From Muricea muricata (taxonomy: Eukaryota; Cnidaria; Anthozoa; Malacalcyonacea; Plexauridae), in NCBI GenBank assembly GCA_963855995.1, contig OY979716.1, positions 123,442,237 through 123,506,236 on the forward strand: a DNA stretch of 64,000 bases, given 5' to 3'. The stretch's first letter is position 1, and each line of letters starts with the position of its first letter. A program made the position numbers and the translations under genes. The notes under the pieces were generated by a model that saw only the letters and a program-made list of their open reading frames with translations, had not been told where the DNA came from and ran no database searches. Positions 51,625 through 61,171 of this stretch are shown here, piece by piece.

Positions 51625-52842
51625 CTACTTATCACTACTTTTTCGTTTTAATTCTTTTCTCAGTGCTTTGCTCTTCCCAGTTTTTTGTTGTATTTTAAAT
51701 TTATTAATGTAGTCTTTTGCATAGGAAAAGCTACGAACCTTTAAGTAAAGCATAATTATGTTCTCCAGGCAAATTTTGTGTACTTGTTTTGAAAGTTCTT
51801 CACCACATCCTTGTAATATATTGTCCCATAGCGATTTTACTAATGGAGAGTCAAGAGTATCATTACATAACTTCTCGCAAGGAATGCTCTTCACCACACT
51901 TGACTCATTAGCTGTAAATTGGCGAAACACAATCTCAACAACTTCCAGTATCTGGACTAGGTCATTACATGGGGTTACCAGACCTCCTCTGCTGCGGGAC
52001 TCAATGTAAGTGTTCTCCGAACTGGGGCACATCATGCTGTGTAAAAATAATTGAAGTTCATCATTTGATGATTTCTTCAGTAGCTGAGACAGCACATACC
52101 CGGCTATGTATGACAAGGGGCCACGTTCTGTTTCACTTAGTTCTGAAACCTTGTTTTCTTCAATAGCAGGATGTTGCTGTCTCTTCTTGAATAATGAAAC
52201 TAGATGGTCTGGAATGGAAATCATGACCAAACTGCATAATTGTTCATTATCGCATTGCAAAAGTTGACATGATGTTGGAATTAGTTCGTAAAAATCCGTC
52301 AGGAAAATGTCCTGGTTTCGTTTCCGACAAAATCGACAATAAATTGGTAGTATATGGTCGAAAAGGGTTTTGGTTGATTTCACTGCTTCTAAATTAGCTG
52401 TAATTTCACTGTCCCAAAAACCATCTTTGGTAATTTTGGCCTTGATTTTATCCACGATAGAAGCTAATTCTTCTTCAGTAAATGAAGCAATTGACGAAGA
52501 AAGAGCCTCTTTTTCCCCATGTGCTTTCTCCCCATGCTTAGCATTCACGTGTCTCGTCAACCCTGCTTTTGATTTACAGATTTTGTCGCAGTTTACGCAA
52601 GGAAATTCCTTTTCGCCTGCCATAACACTCACGGCATTTTCGAACTCCAGTTCTACAGCTTTCTCATCTTCTTCGATCACAAACATAGCTACAGCGAAAT
52701 GAAATTCGTCAAAATGCTCGTAACATATGTCTTCTTCGACTTCTTGCTCAGGAGATGCCAACTCCTCATCGATATATATCGATCCGGTGTCTTTGTGTAA
52801 TTCGTCTGGTAGCGAAACAATCGTATCTAAATCGTCGTCCAT
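51625..52842 (-). CDS. C2H2 zinc-finger protein carried by the P element
   Basis: About 405 residues from ATG 52,842 (MDDDLDTIVSLPDELH) to 51,625. One C2H2 finger (FPCVNCDKICKSKAGLTRH then VNAKH) follows an acidic N-terminus; the rest is helical with LSETERGPLSYIAGYVLSQ and a basic tail (KALRKELKRKSSDK). Similar proteins accompany P-like elements in cnidarians as far as I recall; the function is unknown, possibly DNA binding or regulation of transposition. It lies wholly inside the terminal repeats and converges on the transposase. The frame could be extended upstream only with a non-ATG start. Confidence 0.7.
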   Translation of the reverse strand: MDDDLDTIVSLPDELHKDTGSIYIDEELASPEQEVEEDICYEHFDEFHFAVAMFVIEEDEKAVELEFENAVSVMAGEKEFPCVNCDKICKSKAGLTRHVNAKHGEKAHGEKEALSSSIASFTEEELASIVDKIKAKITKDGFWDSEITANLEAVKSTKTLFDHILPIYCRFCRKRNQDIFLTDFYELIPTSCQLLQCDNEQLCSLVMISIPDHLVSLFKKRQQHPAIEENKVSELSETERGPLSYIAGYVLSQLLKKSSNDELQLFLHSMMCPSSENTYIESRSRGGLVTPCNDLVQILEVVEIVFRQFTANESSVVKSIPCEKLCNDTLDSPLVKSLWDNILQGCGEELSKQVHKICLENIIMLYLKVRSFSYAKDYINKFKIQQKTGKSKALRKELKRKSSDK

Positions 52843-53149
52843 AGCTCTCACGCATTTAAATTTAAAAAACAAACCAAATTCAGTGTGATAACCCGCAGTT
52901 ATTTGGCGATAAAAGACGAAAACAATGACAGCTGTAATATGATCTATACATATTTCCTTCACTCCTATGCACTAAACTCTGTCACGTGACATTATTCCCT
53001 TTGTGCCTCAACATATTTGCCGCCTGCGCTAAATCCCTTTGAAGTTTGCCGTATTAGCCAAACCATCTTATTTTATTAACTTTGCATAGATGTAAACCAA
53101 GCGCAGATCTGGGTATGCATTATTAGCGGTATGTATTATCATTATTCAT

Positions 53150-53218
53150 TTCTTAAGAAATTGAATGTTTTCACATTCAATGACAATAAACTAAAGATTT
53201 AATTTAATTTAATTTAAT
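53150..53218 (+). repeat. LINE-like 3' tail
   Basis: AATAAACTAAAGATTTAATT leads into TTTAA units, as at 12,897 in the opposite orientation. It is probably a very short 3' LINE relic. Confidence 0.45.
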
Positions 53219-54790
53219 AACTTTGCCGTAACATAGAGTAATTTGGCAGGGTTCTCACAACAGCATAATGCCAATGACTGCAGGCCCATTAACAGTTGGA
53301 CAACTAAACAAATATATGCATGCAAACAATCAATCTTACTTTCTATAACGCATTACAACAAATTAAATTCCTAATTTTCTAACTACAGGACGACTGTGGA
53401 GATGCAAGACTACGCACAGATTTCAAACAAATAGTTTTAAATGTTTGCATAGCAGGACTAAATCTTCAGGCTGAGTTGAAGATTCGACTGTAGTCGCATT
53501 TAATAATAATCTGTCCAATTTAATTGACTTAAACGTCGCATTTTATATTCAATTATTTAATTCGGCGCATGTAAAATACGGCGTTTGGAACGGGCCTAAA
53601 GCCCTTGAATCTATGTGTATATTTTTATCACATGCATGGCTTGTGAACAGATGAATAACAAGTCGAATAAACTTTTTATCATTTGCACAAAAATAATTCA
53701 GTCTTCTCCAATATCTCACATTTACCGCACTTGCTCCACTGACGCAAAGTACAACGCCAAGCATTATTTGCTGCTTCGAATTTTCGTTAAAAACACTCCT
53801 CTTTTAACCCTGAATCTTCATTTGAATCGTCACTAGCTTCGCATTGTCACCCTTGTTTTGCTCAAACTTGCAACGTTCGACTTGCTCTTTACCATCTCAA
53901 ATTTTATTTCTTTCCTGAGATGAATTAGGATACAGATTCTTTCAAGTATTAAAATTTTTGTTAGAAATATTCATATTCCAATTAGTTTCAAACTCAAAAC
54001 CAAATATTCCGCTCCCGTCCCTGAATGTATAACTACTACGGACATGTAATTCGTGATTGGTCACAAAAATTGGTGAACAGGTGCGTCAAAAAAGGTAATC
54101 GTATTTTGTAGCGCTCTAGGGCGCTCAATATTCAACAAACAGAGATAAATCTTTCGAAGTCCGAAAGGTCAGGCTTTTAGCTTCTGAATCTCACCATTTT
54201 TGAAAAATTTGAAAATATAAATTGAAAAACTACGAATCAGATAATTTTGCTGTTCGAAATCACATTTTTTACCGATGAAAATTATCAAAAATCTGTTGAA
54301 ATAAACATAATCCCATTTGGAAACCCAAATTTACAAATTTTAGCTTTATAGGCATTAAAAATTAATGCATCTTATTAGCGACGCTAATTGTTTCTCATGA
54401 CAGGTAAATGATTAATGCACTTTTCTTTTGTTCAGAGTTGAAAATATGGGATTTCGAGTGGTTATTTTCATTTGATTTGTATTTGCTCAATTGTACATGT
54501 CGTTGCTCAATTGTAAAAATCTAGTACTGCAATACACCGCTCAATTTCCAAGTTCACACAAAACATTGTCCGTTTGTTCACATATATGTTGAATCAAAGA
54601 TATTTCAAATTGTGCTTTATATTTTCCTGTTAAAACATAGTGAGAAAGGTCCATGGTTTGTTCATATTAGAAATTAGAACTGCTGTAGGCTGCCAAAACG
54701 TCTTTTAGAACTGTTGAAAATTTTGGCTCAGGCCATGAAAAAAAACTTTTGTTACATATAAAACCGGGGATTTTTGACGGATTTTGGTTC
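53219..54790. other. Non-coding stretch
   Basis: No gene or well-bounded repeat was recognised. Confidence 0.4.
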
Positions 54791-54869
54791 AAATCACTGA
54801 CTGAGTCGGTGATTTGTAAAACACGGATTAAGTCAGTGTTTTACAAATCACGGACTCAGTCCGTGTTTT
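54791..54869. repeat. Three adjoining hairpins that can also form one large stem
   Basis: AAATCAC..GTGATTT (54,791-54,815), GTAAAACAC..GTGTTTTAC (54,816-54,844) and AAATCACGGACTCAGTCCGT (from 54,845) are consecutive inverted repeats. ACTGAGTCGGTGATTTG with the following GTAAAACAC also pairs across the central loop with GTGTTTTAC and what follows. Confidence 0.7.
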
Positions 54870-55184
54870 CTCAATCCAGTCCAGTCCGAGTTTTGCAACT
54901 TTTCAAGCAGCAGCTTGTTCTCACACGTTGTTTTGCGGTACGAAGTTTGCGTTTGAAATTAATGTGATCTGAAGAGCAATGATATAAGAGCATTCTCTTA
55001 AAACCAAATTAAACAACTCGTCTGGTGCACTTGCTCGGTTGTTGGAAATTTTGATAGAACATTTTGCACTCCTACTTCGAAAACTTCTGGGTAAATTGGT
55101 GTTTCTGTAAACGGCAAATGTAGCAACAGTTATTGTATCCTGTGTTTCCTCAAAAAAAAAAAAAAAAACAATGTTTTTTGATTT

Positions 55185-56815
55185 AAAAATAAAATTTTAT
55201 TACGTTTCGGGGTCAAGCCCCTTCTTCAGAATGACATTCATTAATCCCCGTCTCTTTAAATACCTTCTACAATTTGCATATAAACATAAATTAAACCTCT
55301 TCTTTTAAATTAAGTCCATTAGGCACATAGCAAGCTTAATTGCTTTGGAGGAATTTGTTTCTGTGATGACATGTCGAAAGAATTTCGCTTCTTTTGTTCA
55401 GCAAGTTCTCTTTGTTGTGAAAGATAATGTAAAATTTCTCTGTAAGGCAGAGGTTGCAAGTTTTTGAACCGTTCCTATGGGTTGAAGCTTTGTCTAAAAT
55501 TGACCATTCGATGTTTACATCTTCTATGTTTCTGTCCCTCAAGTCCCAGATATACTTTGAAAGTTCCGTTGCGTTCGCTTTTGTACGGTGGCGTAGTGAG
55601 TTTCTGTGTTTGTAGAGCCTGTCCTTAAACGACCTTTCCGTGAGCCAATGTAGTTTTTCTCCTCGTTGCTCTTGTTGTTGCTGACTTTAGCCATGTATAT
55701 CACGTTCTCTGTTAGGCATTCGCCTTTCAGGGGGCAGATCTCTTTCTTTCTACAGTTGCATTCAGCGGTGTTGGTGGTGTGTTGGTCTTAGAGGATTCTT
55801 TTGTTGTGGGCCTTAATGACGCTTGCGGTGTTTGGCATGCAGCTGTACGTAGCTGAGTGCTGACCTTGACGTTGTTTCTATTAAATGCCTTGTGTAGATT
55901 ATGGTTGATGGGGAAGTGCTTGTCCACGAGTTGAAGGAATTTTTTTGCTATGTTTGTCTTGACGTTCATGCTGTACGGGGGGTTGAACCATATCACTTTT
56001 CGCTTTCTTTTCTGGCTTTCCTGCTTGGCTGGTGTCTCATGATCAGGTGGTTGGAATTCGATTTTTTCTCGATATCCACTGGCTTTCAGGGCGTCGTTGT
56101 AGTACGGTGCGGCTTGATCAAATATTTCTTTGGATGACGAAATTCCGGAAACGCGTTTGCTGATATTTTTGGGTAGCTGTTTAAGGATACTTGGTGGGTG
56201 GTTTGAGCTCGCATTAATGTAGAGAGGGTTGTCGTTGGGTTTTCGGTATGGCTTGTAAGATTCATTACCGAGGTCAAGGGTTACATCGAGGAAGTTTACT
56301 GTTTTTAAATTGGCTTCTATTGTTATTTTTAGTCCAAGATTCTTGAAGGTCTCGGTGATGTCCTTTCGTTTTCGGTCTGAGGCGCGTGCGTTGAGGTTGT
56401 GCATGGCTCCTAGTCCGTCATCTCGATATAGGCCGATGCTTGGATTGCCAAGTTTCTCTTGCAGGATGGGAAGGATGTAGAGACCGACTAATTCGCATAC
56501 TTCCCCTCCGTCATAGCTTCCCATAGTTACGTCAAAAGCCGAGTCATTGGCTCTCTTGATCCATGGTTCATCTTTGTCGGAAAGTAGCGACTTACGGGCA
56601 TGCATGATGATTTCGATTTCTTTAGGGCTTATGCTGGTGTGCTGTTTGGCGTAGTTGATGGCATCCATAAGCAGGTTTTCGGTAATTGAGGGATAGAAGT
56701 CCACGATGTCAAACTGTATAAACGTGCATTTATTCTTGTTTCCCAGTGCGTTGAACCAATCGATTACGCTTTGGGTGTTTCGCCATTGCTGAACGTTGGT
56801 TGGTCTTCTCAATTC
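55185..56815 (-). pseudogene. Penelope-like element C: RT + GIY-YIG, frameshifted
   Basis: Minus-strand RT with VQQWRNTQSVIDWF, FIQFDIVDFYPSITENLL, LYRDDGLGAMH (catalytic DD) and KTVNFLDVTLDL, followed by a basic linker (KRKRKVIWFNPPYS) and a GIY-YIG domain in two other frames (KEICPLKGECLTENVIYMAK, NYIG, then LYKHRNSLRHRTKANATELS and WSILDKAS). Two frameshifts lie at about 55,640-55,730. The 5' end is truncated at the head-to-head junction near 56,815. The 3' UTR carries a minimal hammerhead-like motif (55,201-55,229) and ends near 55,185 in A+T-rich sequence. The RT frame (361 codons) is otherwise open. Confidence 0.85.
55201..55229 (-). ncRNA. Minimal hammerhead motif of PLE C
   Basis: On the minus strand CTGAAGA (fits CUGANGA), a GGGG-CTTGA-CCCC stem II and GAAACGTAATAAA. 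Stem III is only ACGU, as in the minimalist PLE hammerheads thought to act as dimers; stem I could pair AUU/AAU. Cleavage as a monomer is unlikely. Confidence 0.55.
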
Positions 56816-56912
56816 GTTGTTTACTCTTTCAAGGATTTACTCTTTAATTCTTCATTCGTTGTTTACTCTTTTCTTCATTCGTTGTTTACTCTTTCAAGGG
56901 TTTACTTTTTCA
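56816..56912. repeat. Tandem repeat at PLE head-to-head junction
   Basis: Three imperfect copies of CATTCGTTGTTTACTCTTTC lie between the 5' ends of PLE C and PLE D. Confidence 0.8.
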
Positions 56913-57415
56913 GAGCCTGTCCTTAAACGACGGAAAGGTCGTTTAAGGCCATGCAGGCTCTACAAACACAGAAACTCACTACGCCACCGTACAAAAGCAA
57001 ACGCAACGGAACTTTCAAAGTATATCTGGGACTTGAGGGACAGAAACATAGAAGATGTAAACATCGAATGGTCAATTCTAGACAAAGCTTCAACCCATAG
57101 GACCGGTTCAAAAACTTGCAACCTCTGCCTTACAGAGAAATTCTACATTATCTTTCACAACAAAGAGAACTTGCTGGACAAAAGAAGCGAAATTCTTTCG
57201 ACATGTCGTCACAGAAACAAATTCCTCCTTTCCAACGTCAAAGAAATGTCACCGGACAATTAAAAAGCAATTAGGAAACAAATTGCCAGCAATAGTTTTT
57301 AATGACAGTTACCACAACGTATACTATAAAAATGGATGGATAATTGAATGTACCAGTCGTCTGATGATTGCCTAGCATGAAACACAGTGTAACGATTTAG
57401 TTGTTAAATTTTGAA
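56913..57415 (+). pseudogene. Penelope-like element D: GIY-YIG and 3' UTR with hammerhead
   Basis: Plus-strand copy of the GIY-YIG domain nearly identical to element C (LYKHRNSLRHRTKANATELS, WDLRDRNIEDVNIEWSIL, CNLCLTEKFYIIFHNKENLL, RHRNKFLLSNVKEMSPDN), beginning within a small palindrome (GTCCTTAAACGAC / GTCGTTTAAGG at 56,919-56,950). The RT is missing. Its 3' UTR, starting after ACCGGACAATTAA, differs from that of element C and resembles the one at the right window edge. It includes a complete hammerhead at 57,356-57,396. Confidence 0.8.
57356..57396 (+). ncRNA. Type I hammerhead ribozyme (PLE 3' UTR)
   Basis: All core parts are present. Stem I is GTCGT (57,356-57,360) with ACGAT (57,392-57,396). 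Box CTGATGA is at 57,361. Stem II is TGC/GCA with loop CTA and one U:U mismatch at its base. GAA is followed by a 3-bp stem III (ACA-CAG-TGT) and the cleavage triplet GTA (A at 57,391). The PLE RNA would be cut after 57,391. Activity is inferred from structure. Confidence 0.8.
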
Positions 57416-57419
57416 AACG

Positions 57420-57421
<2 letters not shown>

Positions 57422-57464
<43 letters not shown>

Positions 57465-57500
57465 ATATATAAACATAATATTATAAATATATATATAGAC
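57422..57500. repeat. (AT)n tract
   Basis: Interrupted AT repeats between PLE D and PLE E. Confidence 0.9.
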
Positions 57501-57517
57501 ATAACAAGTCTATCCTT

Positions 57518-57976
57518 TTGGAATCTGATAAACCAAAAAATGACGAATGCAACTGCAGAAAACCTGACGAATGCCCACTCCTCGGCCAATGTCTCAAGAA
57601 ATCGGTGGTATACCAAGCCACAGTTACCTGCACTAATGACAACGAACCTGACGAAACCTACGTCGGCCTCACCTCCAACACCTTCAAAACCAGATTCACT
57701 AACCACAAAAACTCCTTCAAGTACCGCAAAAAGAAACACTCCACTGAACTAAGCAACTATTTATGGCAGCTTAAAGATAATAACGTTGACTTCAACATTA
57801 AATGGAAAATACTAAAACAAGCTAAATCCTACAACAACATCTCCAGTCGCTGCAACTTATGTTTATGGGAAAAATACTTTATAATTTGTAGACCCTCTAT
57901 GGCCAGCCTTAACAAACGCAATGAACTTGGATCGTCATGTAGGCATGCTGATAAATTCCTAATTAAGCACCTTTAA
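57518..57976 (+). pseudogene. Penelope-like element E: Cys linker + GIY-YIG (5'-truncated)
   Basis: An open frame of 152 codons encodes a Cys-rich linker (ECNCRKPDECPLLGQC), then GIY-YIG: VVYQATVTCTND, DETYVGLTSNTFKTRFTNHK (YVG and conserved Arg), SNYLWQLKDNN and RCNLCLWEKYFIIC. It is a different lineage from elements C and D. The RT is absent and the frame is entered from (AT)n, so it is a truncated copy even though the domain itself is undamaged and might still fold. Confidence 0.8.
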
Positions 57977-58028
57977 ATACTTAGTCTGCATGTAAATGCT
58001 ACCTCTATGATATATATACCTACTCTAC

Positions 58029-58029
<1 letters not shown>

Positions 58030-58102
<73 letters not shown>
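58030..58102. repeat. (AT)n tract
   Basis: About 36 AT units just after PLE E. Confidence 0.9.
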
Positions 58103-58105
<3 letters not shown>

Positions 58106-58196
58106 GTGCTAGTTTTGGTTAGCGAAATACAAAAGAGTGCTCAATGACATATAGACAGAGCGAAATGTATAATTGTGCAAAATACCTCAAAAACTT

Positions 58197-58238
58197 ACCA
58201 CTACAGTCTGTTTCATCCAAAGGGAATCTTCAGGTGGT
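58197..58238 (-). ncRNA. Type I hammerhead ribozyme (minus strand)
   Basis: Stem I is ACCAC (58,238-58,234) with GTGGT (58,201-58,197). Box CTGAAGA (CUGANGA) is at 58,233-58,227. Stem II is TCC/GGA with loop CTTT and a U:U base mismatch. GAA is followed by stem III ACA-GAC-TGT and triplet GTA (A at 58,202). The architecture is the same as at 57,356, but the sequence differs, so two ribozyme subfamilies exist here. Confidence 0.75.
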
Positions 58239-58243
58239 CTACC

Positions 58244-58435
<192 letters not shown>

Positions 58436-58798
58436 TATTTATCACATACTTGTGCCTTTATCCGGGCGATAACACGGTGACATAAAAACGATATGTCCCG
58501 TGATATCGTTTTTTGTCCTGCGATATCGTTTTTTGTCCCGCTCAAAACAAAGATGGCGTCCGACTGAAGGATCGATAGGGAGATAACAATAAAAATATAA
58601 AATAATACAAGGAAAATAACACAAAGAAATTTGCAGCTATTAAAAGATAAGTTATTTTTGGTTTGTTTTTGTAATTTCTACCTGTTTAGCGTATTTTAAA
58701 CAATAATTTTGAATCCATTTTGAAATGTAATCGAAGTATAAATAATTTGAAAATATAATCTGGTTTTTGCTCTAGATAAAGGCACAAGTATGTGATAA

Positions 58799-58955
58799 AT
58801 AGGTTATCACATTCGAGACTCGGTAATATAGGTTTTATCGCTCTCGTTACGATATCATATTTTGTCCCTCGTTCGCTGCGCTCACTCGTGACAAAATATG
58901 ATATCGTCTCTCGAGCGATAAAACTGATATCACCTCGCCTCTCATATGATAACCT

Positions 58956-58958
<3 letters not shown>
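58799..58958. mobile_element. Foldback element, about 160 bp
   Basis: Arms with ATAGGTTATCACATTCGAGA..CGATATCATATTTTGTC and their reverse complements (GACAAAATATGATATCG..ATATGATAACCTAT) around a short CGCTGCG loop. No coding capacity. Confidence 0.7.

Positions 58959-58960
<2 letters not shown>

Positions 58961-59028
<68 letters not shown>
58961..59028. repeat. (AT)n tract
   Basis: About 34 AT units between the foldback and the second ribozyme-like copy. Confidence 0.9.
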
Positions 59029-59032
<4 letters not shown>

Positions 59033-59055
59033 ATGGTGCAAAATACCCCAAAAAG

Positions 59056-59097
59056 TTACCACTTCAGACTGTTTAATCCAGAAGGAATCTTCAGGTG
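59056..59097 (-). ncRNA. Degenerate hammerhead copy
   Basis: Same family as 58,197-58,238 (CACCTGAAGATTCCTTCTGG), but GAAA reads TAAA and stem III is broken, so it should be inactive. The adjoining 65 bp are also shared. Confidence 0.6.
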
Positions 59098-59617
59098 ACA
59101 TGGACAAATTTCGAAACTATGCGAGCTTCTTTTATACGCAAGTAGGAAACGTGGGCGCGTGCATGGGTGATTAAATTGATCTGATAATATATGGCAGACT
59201 CCATCTGATTGTATTAGATGCAATATACTGTATCCATACAATCTTTTAAATCAGCATTTTTCTTTTAATAGAATATATTTATTAATCCAGCAGCTCCCAT
59301 CCATACAGTATCTATATTATTTTGGCTTGAACAACCATTGCAAAACTATAAAAAATAATTTGGTAGCATCTATATTTACATATAACACATAAATGAATAA
59401 AAATAGGGGAGGGATAAACAACCATAAAACTTACCATTTTTTTGTCTTTTAGATCATAATATTTTCAGACATACAATAATAAGGAGTAAATGAATTATTT
59501 AATAAATTACATGAAAATTATTTAAAAGGTATACACTGTAGTCACAGTATATGCCAAACTATAACTGGGATCCATTCATGAAATCCGTATTTTATTCAAA
59601 CTCAATAGTTTGTTGCT

Positions 59618-60050
59618 CTAAAAGCACTGCCGGATGGTAGCCAGTGCTAGCTGATCTAGCCTGTTTTCTTCTTCAAGCCTATATTGTAAGTTAGCTGATG
59701 ATCTTAAGCTTGTTAATTGTTCATACGTCATTGGTTCAATGACACAAGATGCAAGTGATTTTACTCTGCTAATAGCAACATAAGAAACTCCAGCAGTCCT
59801 TTCAGACTTGCCAATGCCTGTCCATGCTTTTGGAAGTGTGAGTCCTTGGCTCTTATGTATTGTTAGAGCTCAAGCATGCCTAAAAGGCAACTGTTGCCTC
59901 TCATGCAAACCTGTTTCTGTCTGTGATGTGACTGTGATTGGATATATTTGGATACGCATTGGTTGGTTTTCATTAAAAATAGGTCAACAGACTCCCTTTG
60001 CAGAGACCAACACTTGACCACAAATTCATGGTCAATTCAATTGGAACTTG
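59618..60050 (-). pseudogene. PIF1-like helicase C-terminal remnant
   Basis: Minus-strand blocks PIELTMNLWSSVGLCKG, then in another frame QLPFRHA (stop) ALTIHKSQGLTLPKAW, TAGVSYVAISRVKSL and RRLEEENRLDQLA-like sequence: the last helicase motifs (IHKSQG, YVA.SR) of PIF1 family proteins, as in Helitrons or free-standing copies. A Trp-to-stop change at 59,871-59,873 and one frameshift kill it. No HUH/Rep part or Helitron end was found nearby, so the parent element is undecided. Confidence 0.8.
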
Positions 60051-61005
60051 TTCATTACTATGAAAAAGTCTAATATAATATACATGTACATGTAGAGCAT
60101 GCATGTTCTTTAATATTTGAAAATGTTGATATTTGGGGTTATGTTTTGGTTATTGTTATGTTGATCGGACAAAGTTATTACTATCTTGAGACATTTATGT
60201 TTACATATATAACTACTTGGAACGTTCTTTAGTCTTTAAAAATATTGATATTATTATTTTGGAGTTATACAAGTATAAAACAACTTGCTGTAGTCTTGTG
60301 TTTGAAGATACTGATATTATTTTAGGGAGGATTCTTTGTGTTTTCTACACAAATACTTTCTTTGAAAGACTGACTTACATTTTATAACCAGGCTGATTTA
60401 ATGTCACAAAAGCCTTATTACAACTATCTGAGAATCATAAAACTGCCCAAAAGGTAAACATAAACTGTATTTACTGTATAAAACCCAAACGCTTAACCCG
60501 GTTAAATAGCTGGGCCAGCCTGCGTCGAATGAACAACCCCTAAGACCTAACTGGAATTGCATAATCATGAAATGGTACACAACATATTGGGACACTCCTG
60601 CAAATGGTTAAGTTTAAATTTAAATTTTAGTTTAATAGTCAGGAGTTAAATGAGGAAAAAGGCTCAGACTTGTCCACAATACTTCACATTTTATTTTCCC
60701 ATCAAGTTGCATGGGACTTGTTTGGTTTCGTATGAATGGCCCAATAGTTCCAATTTTACATCTTATTTCGCTGCAGAAGATACAATTTATTATTTATTAA
60801 ATAAAAAGTCGAACGCGTGAAAACGGTTATAGAAAAGTTTTAATGTGTGAAAGAAGATCGATCTGATGATATATAATAGTAGTCACATAACAACATAACG
60901 TTGGACCATTCCTAAACACAATGCCGATTCGTGTTTATGTCAATTCTTGGTGGTTAAGGCTGCCCATAGTAATCAAATTTAAATTATTTGCAATCATGAA
61001 AATTA
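60051..61005. other. Non-coding stretch
   Basis: No gene or bounded repeat was recognised. Confidence 0.4.
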
Positions 61006-61171
61006 TATCTACTATCTATATAATATATCGAGACAATCTATATAATATACTATCTATATAATATATCGAGACAATCTATATAAGATAGGGTTAGGGTTAG
61101 GGTTATAATACTATCTATATAATATATCGAGACAATCTATATAAGATATCTATATAATATATCGAGACAAG
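61006..61171. repeat. Minisatellite with embedded TTAGGG units
   Basis: Five or so variants of CTATCTATATAATATATCGA followed by GACAAT. Between units 3 and 4 lies GGGTTAGGGTTAGGGTTA (61,087-61,104), the metazoan telomere motif. Confidence 0.85.

Larger units (their letters stand above)
46897..53084. mobile_element. Two-gene P-element-like transposon, 6.2 kb
   Basis: Thirty-bp terminal inverted repeats (46,897-46,926 and 53,055-53,084; CAAAGTTAATAAAATAAGAT then GGTTTGGCTA) are flanked by CATAGAT on both sides (46,890-46,896; 53,085-53,091). P elements usually make 8-bp duplications; 7 bp match here. A 25-bp subterminal inverted repeat (TCACGTGACAGNGTTTAGTG then CATAG) lies at 46,971-46,995 and 52,965-52,989, a position where P elements have internal inverted repeats. 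It encodes a THAP/P transposase (plus) and a zinc-finger protein (minus), convergent. It inserted about 125 bp upstream of host exon 1. Confidence 0.85.

Noticed and set aside
59618-60050. A Helitron
   Set aside because: Only the last PIF1 helicase motifs are present. No Rep domain and no TC...CTRR ends with a 3' hairpin were found.
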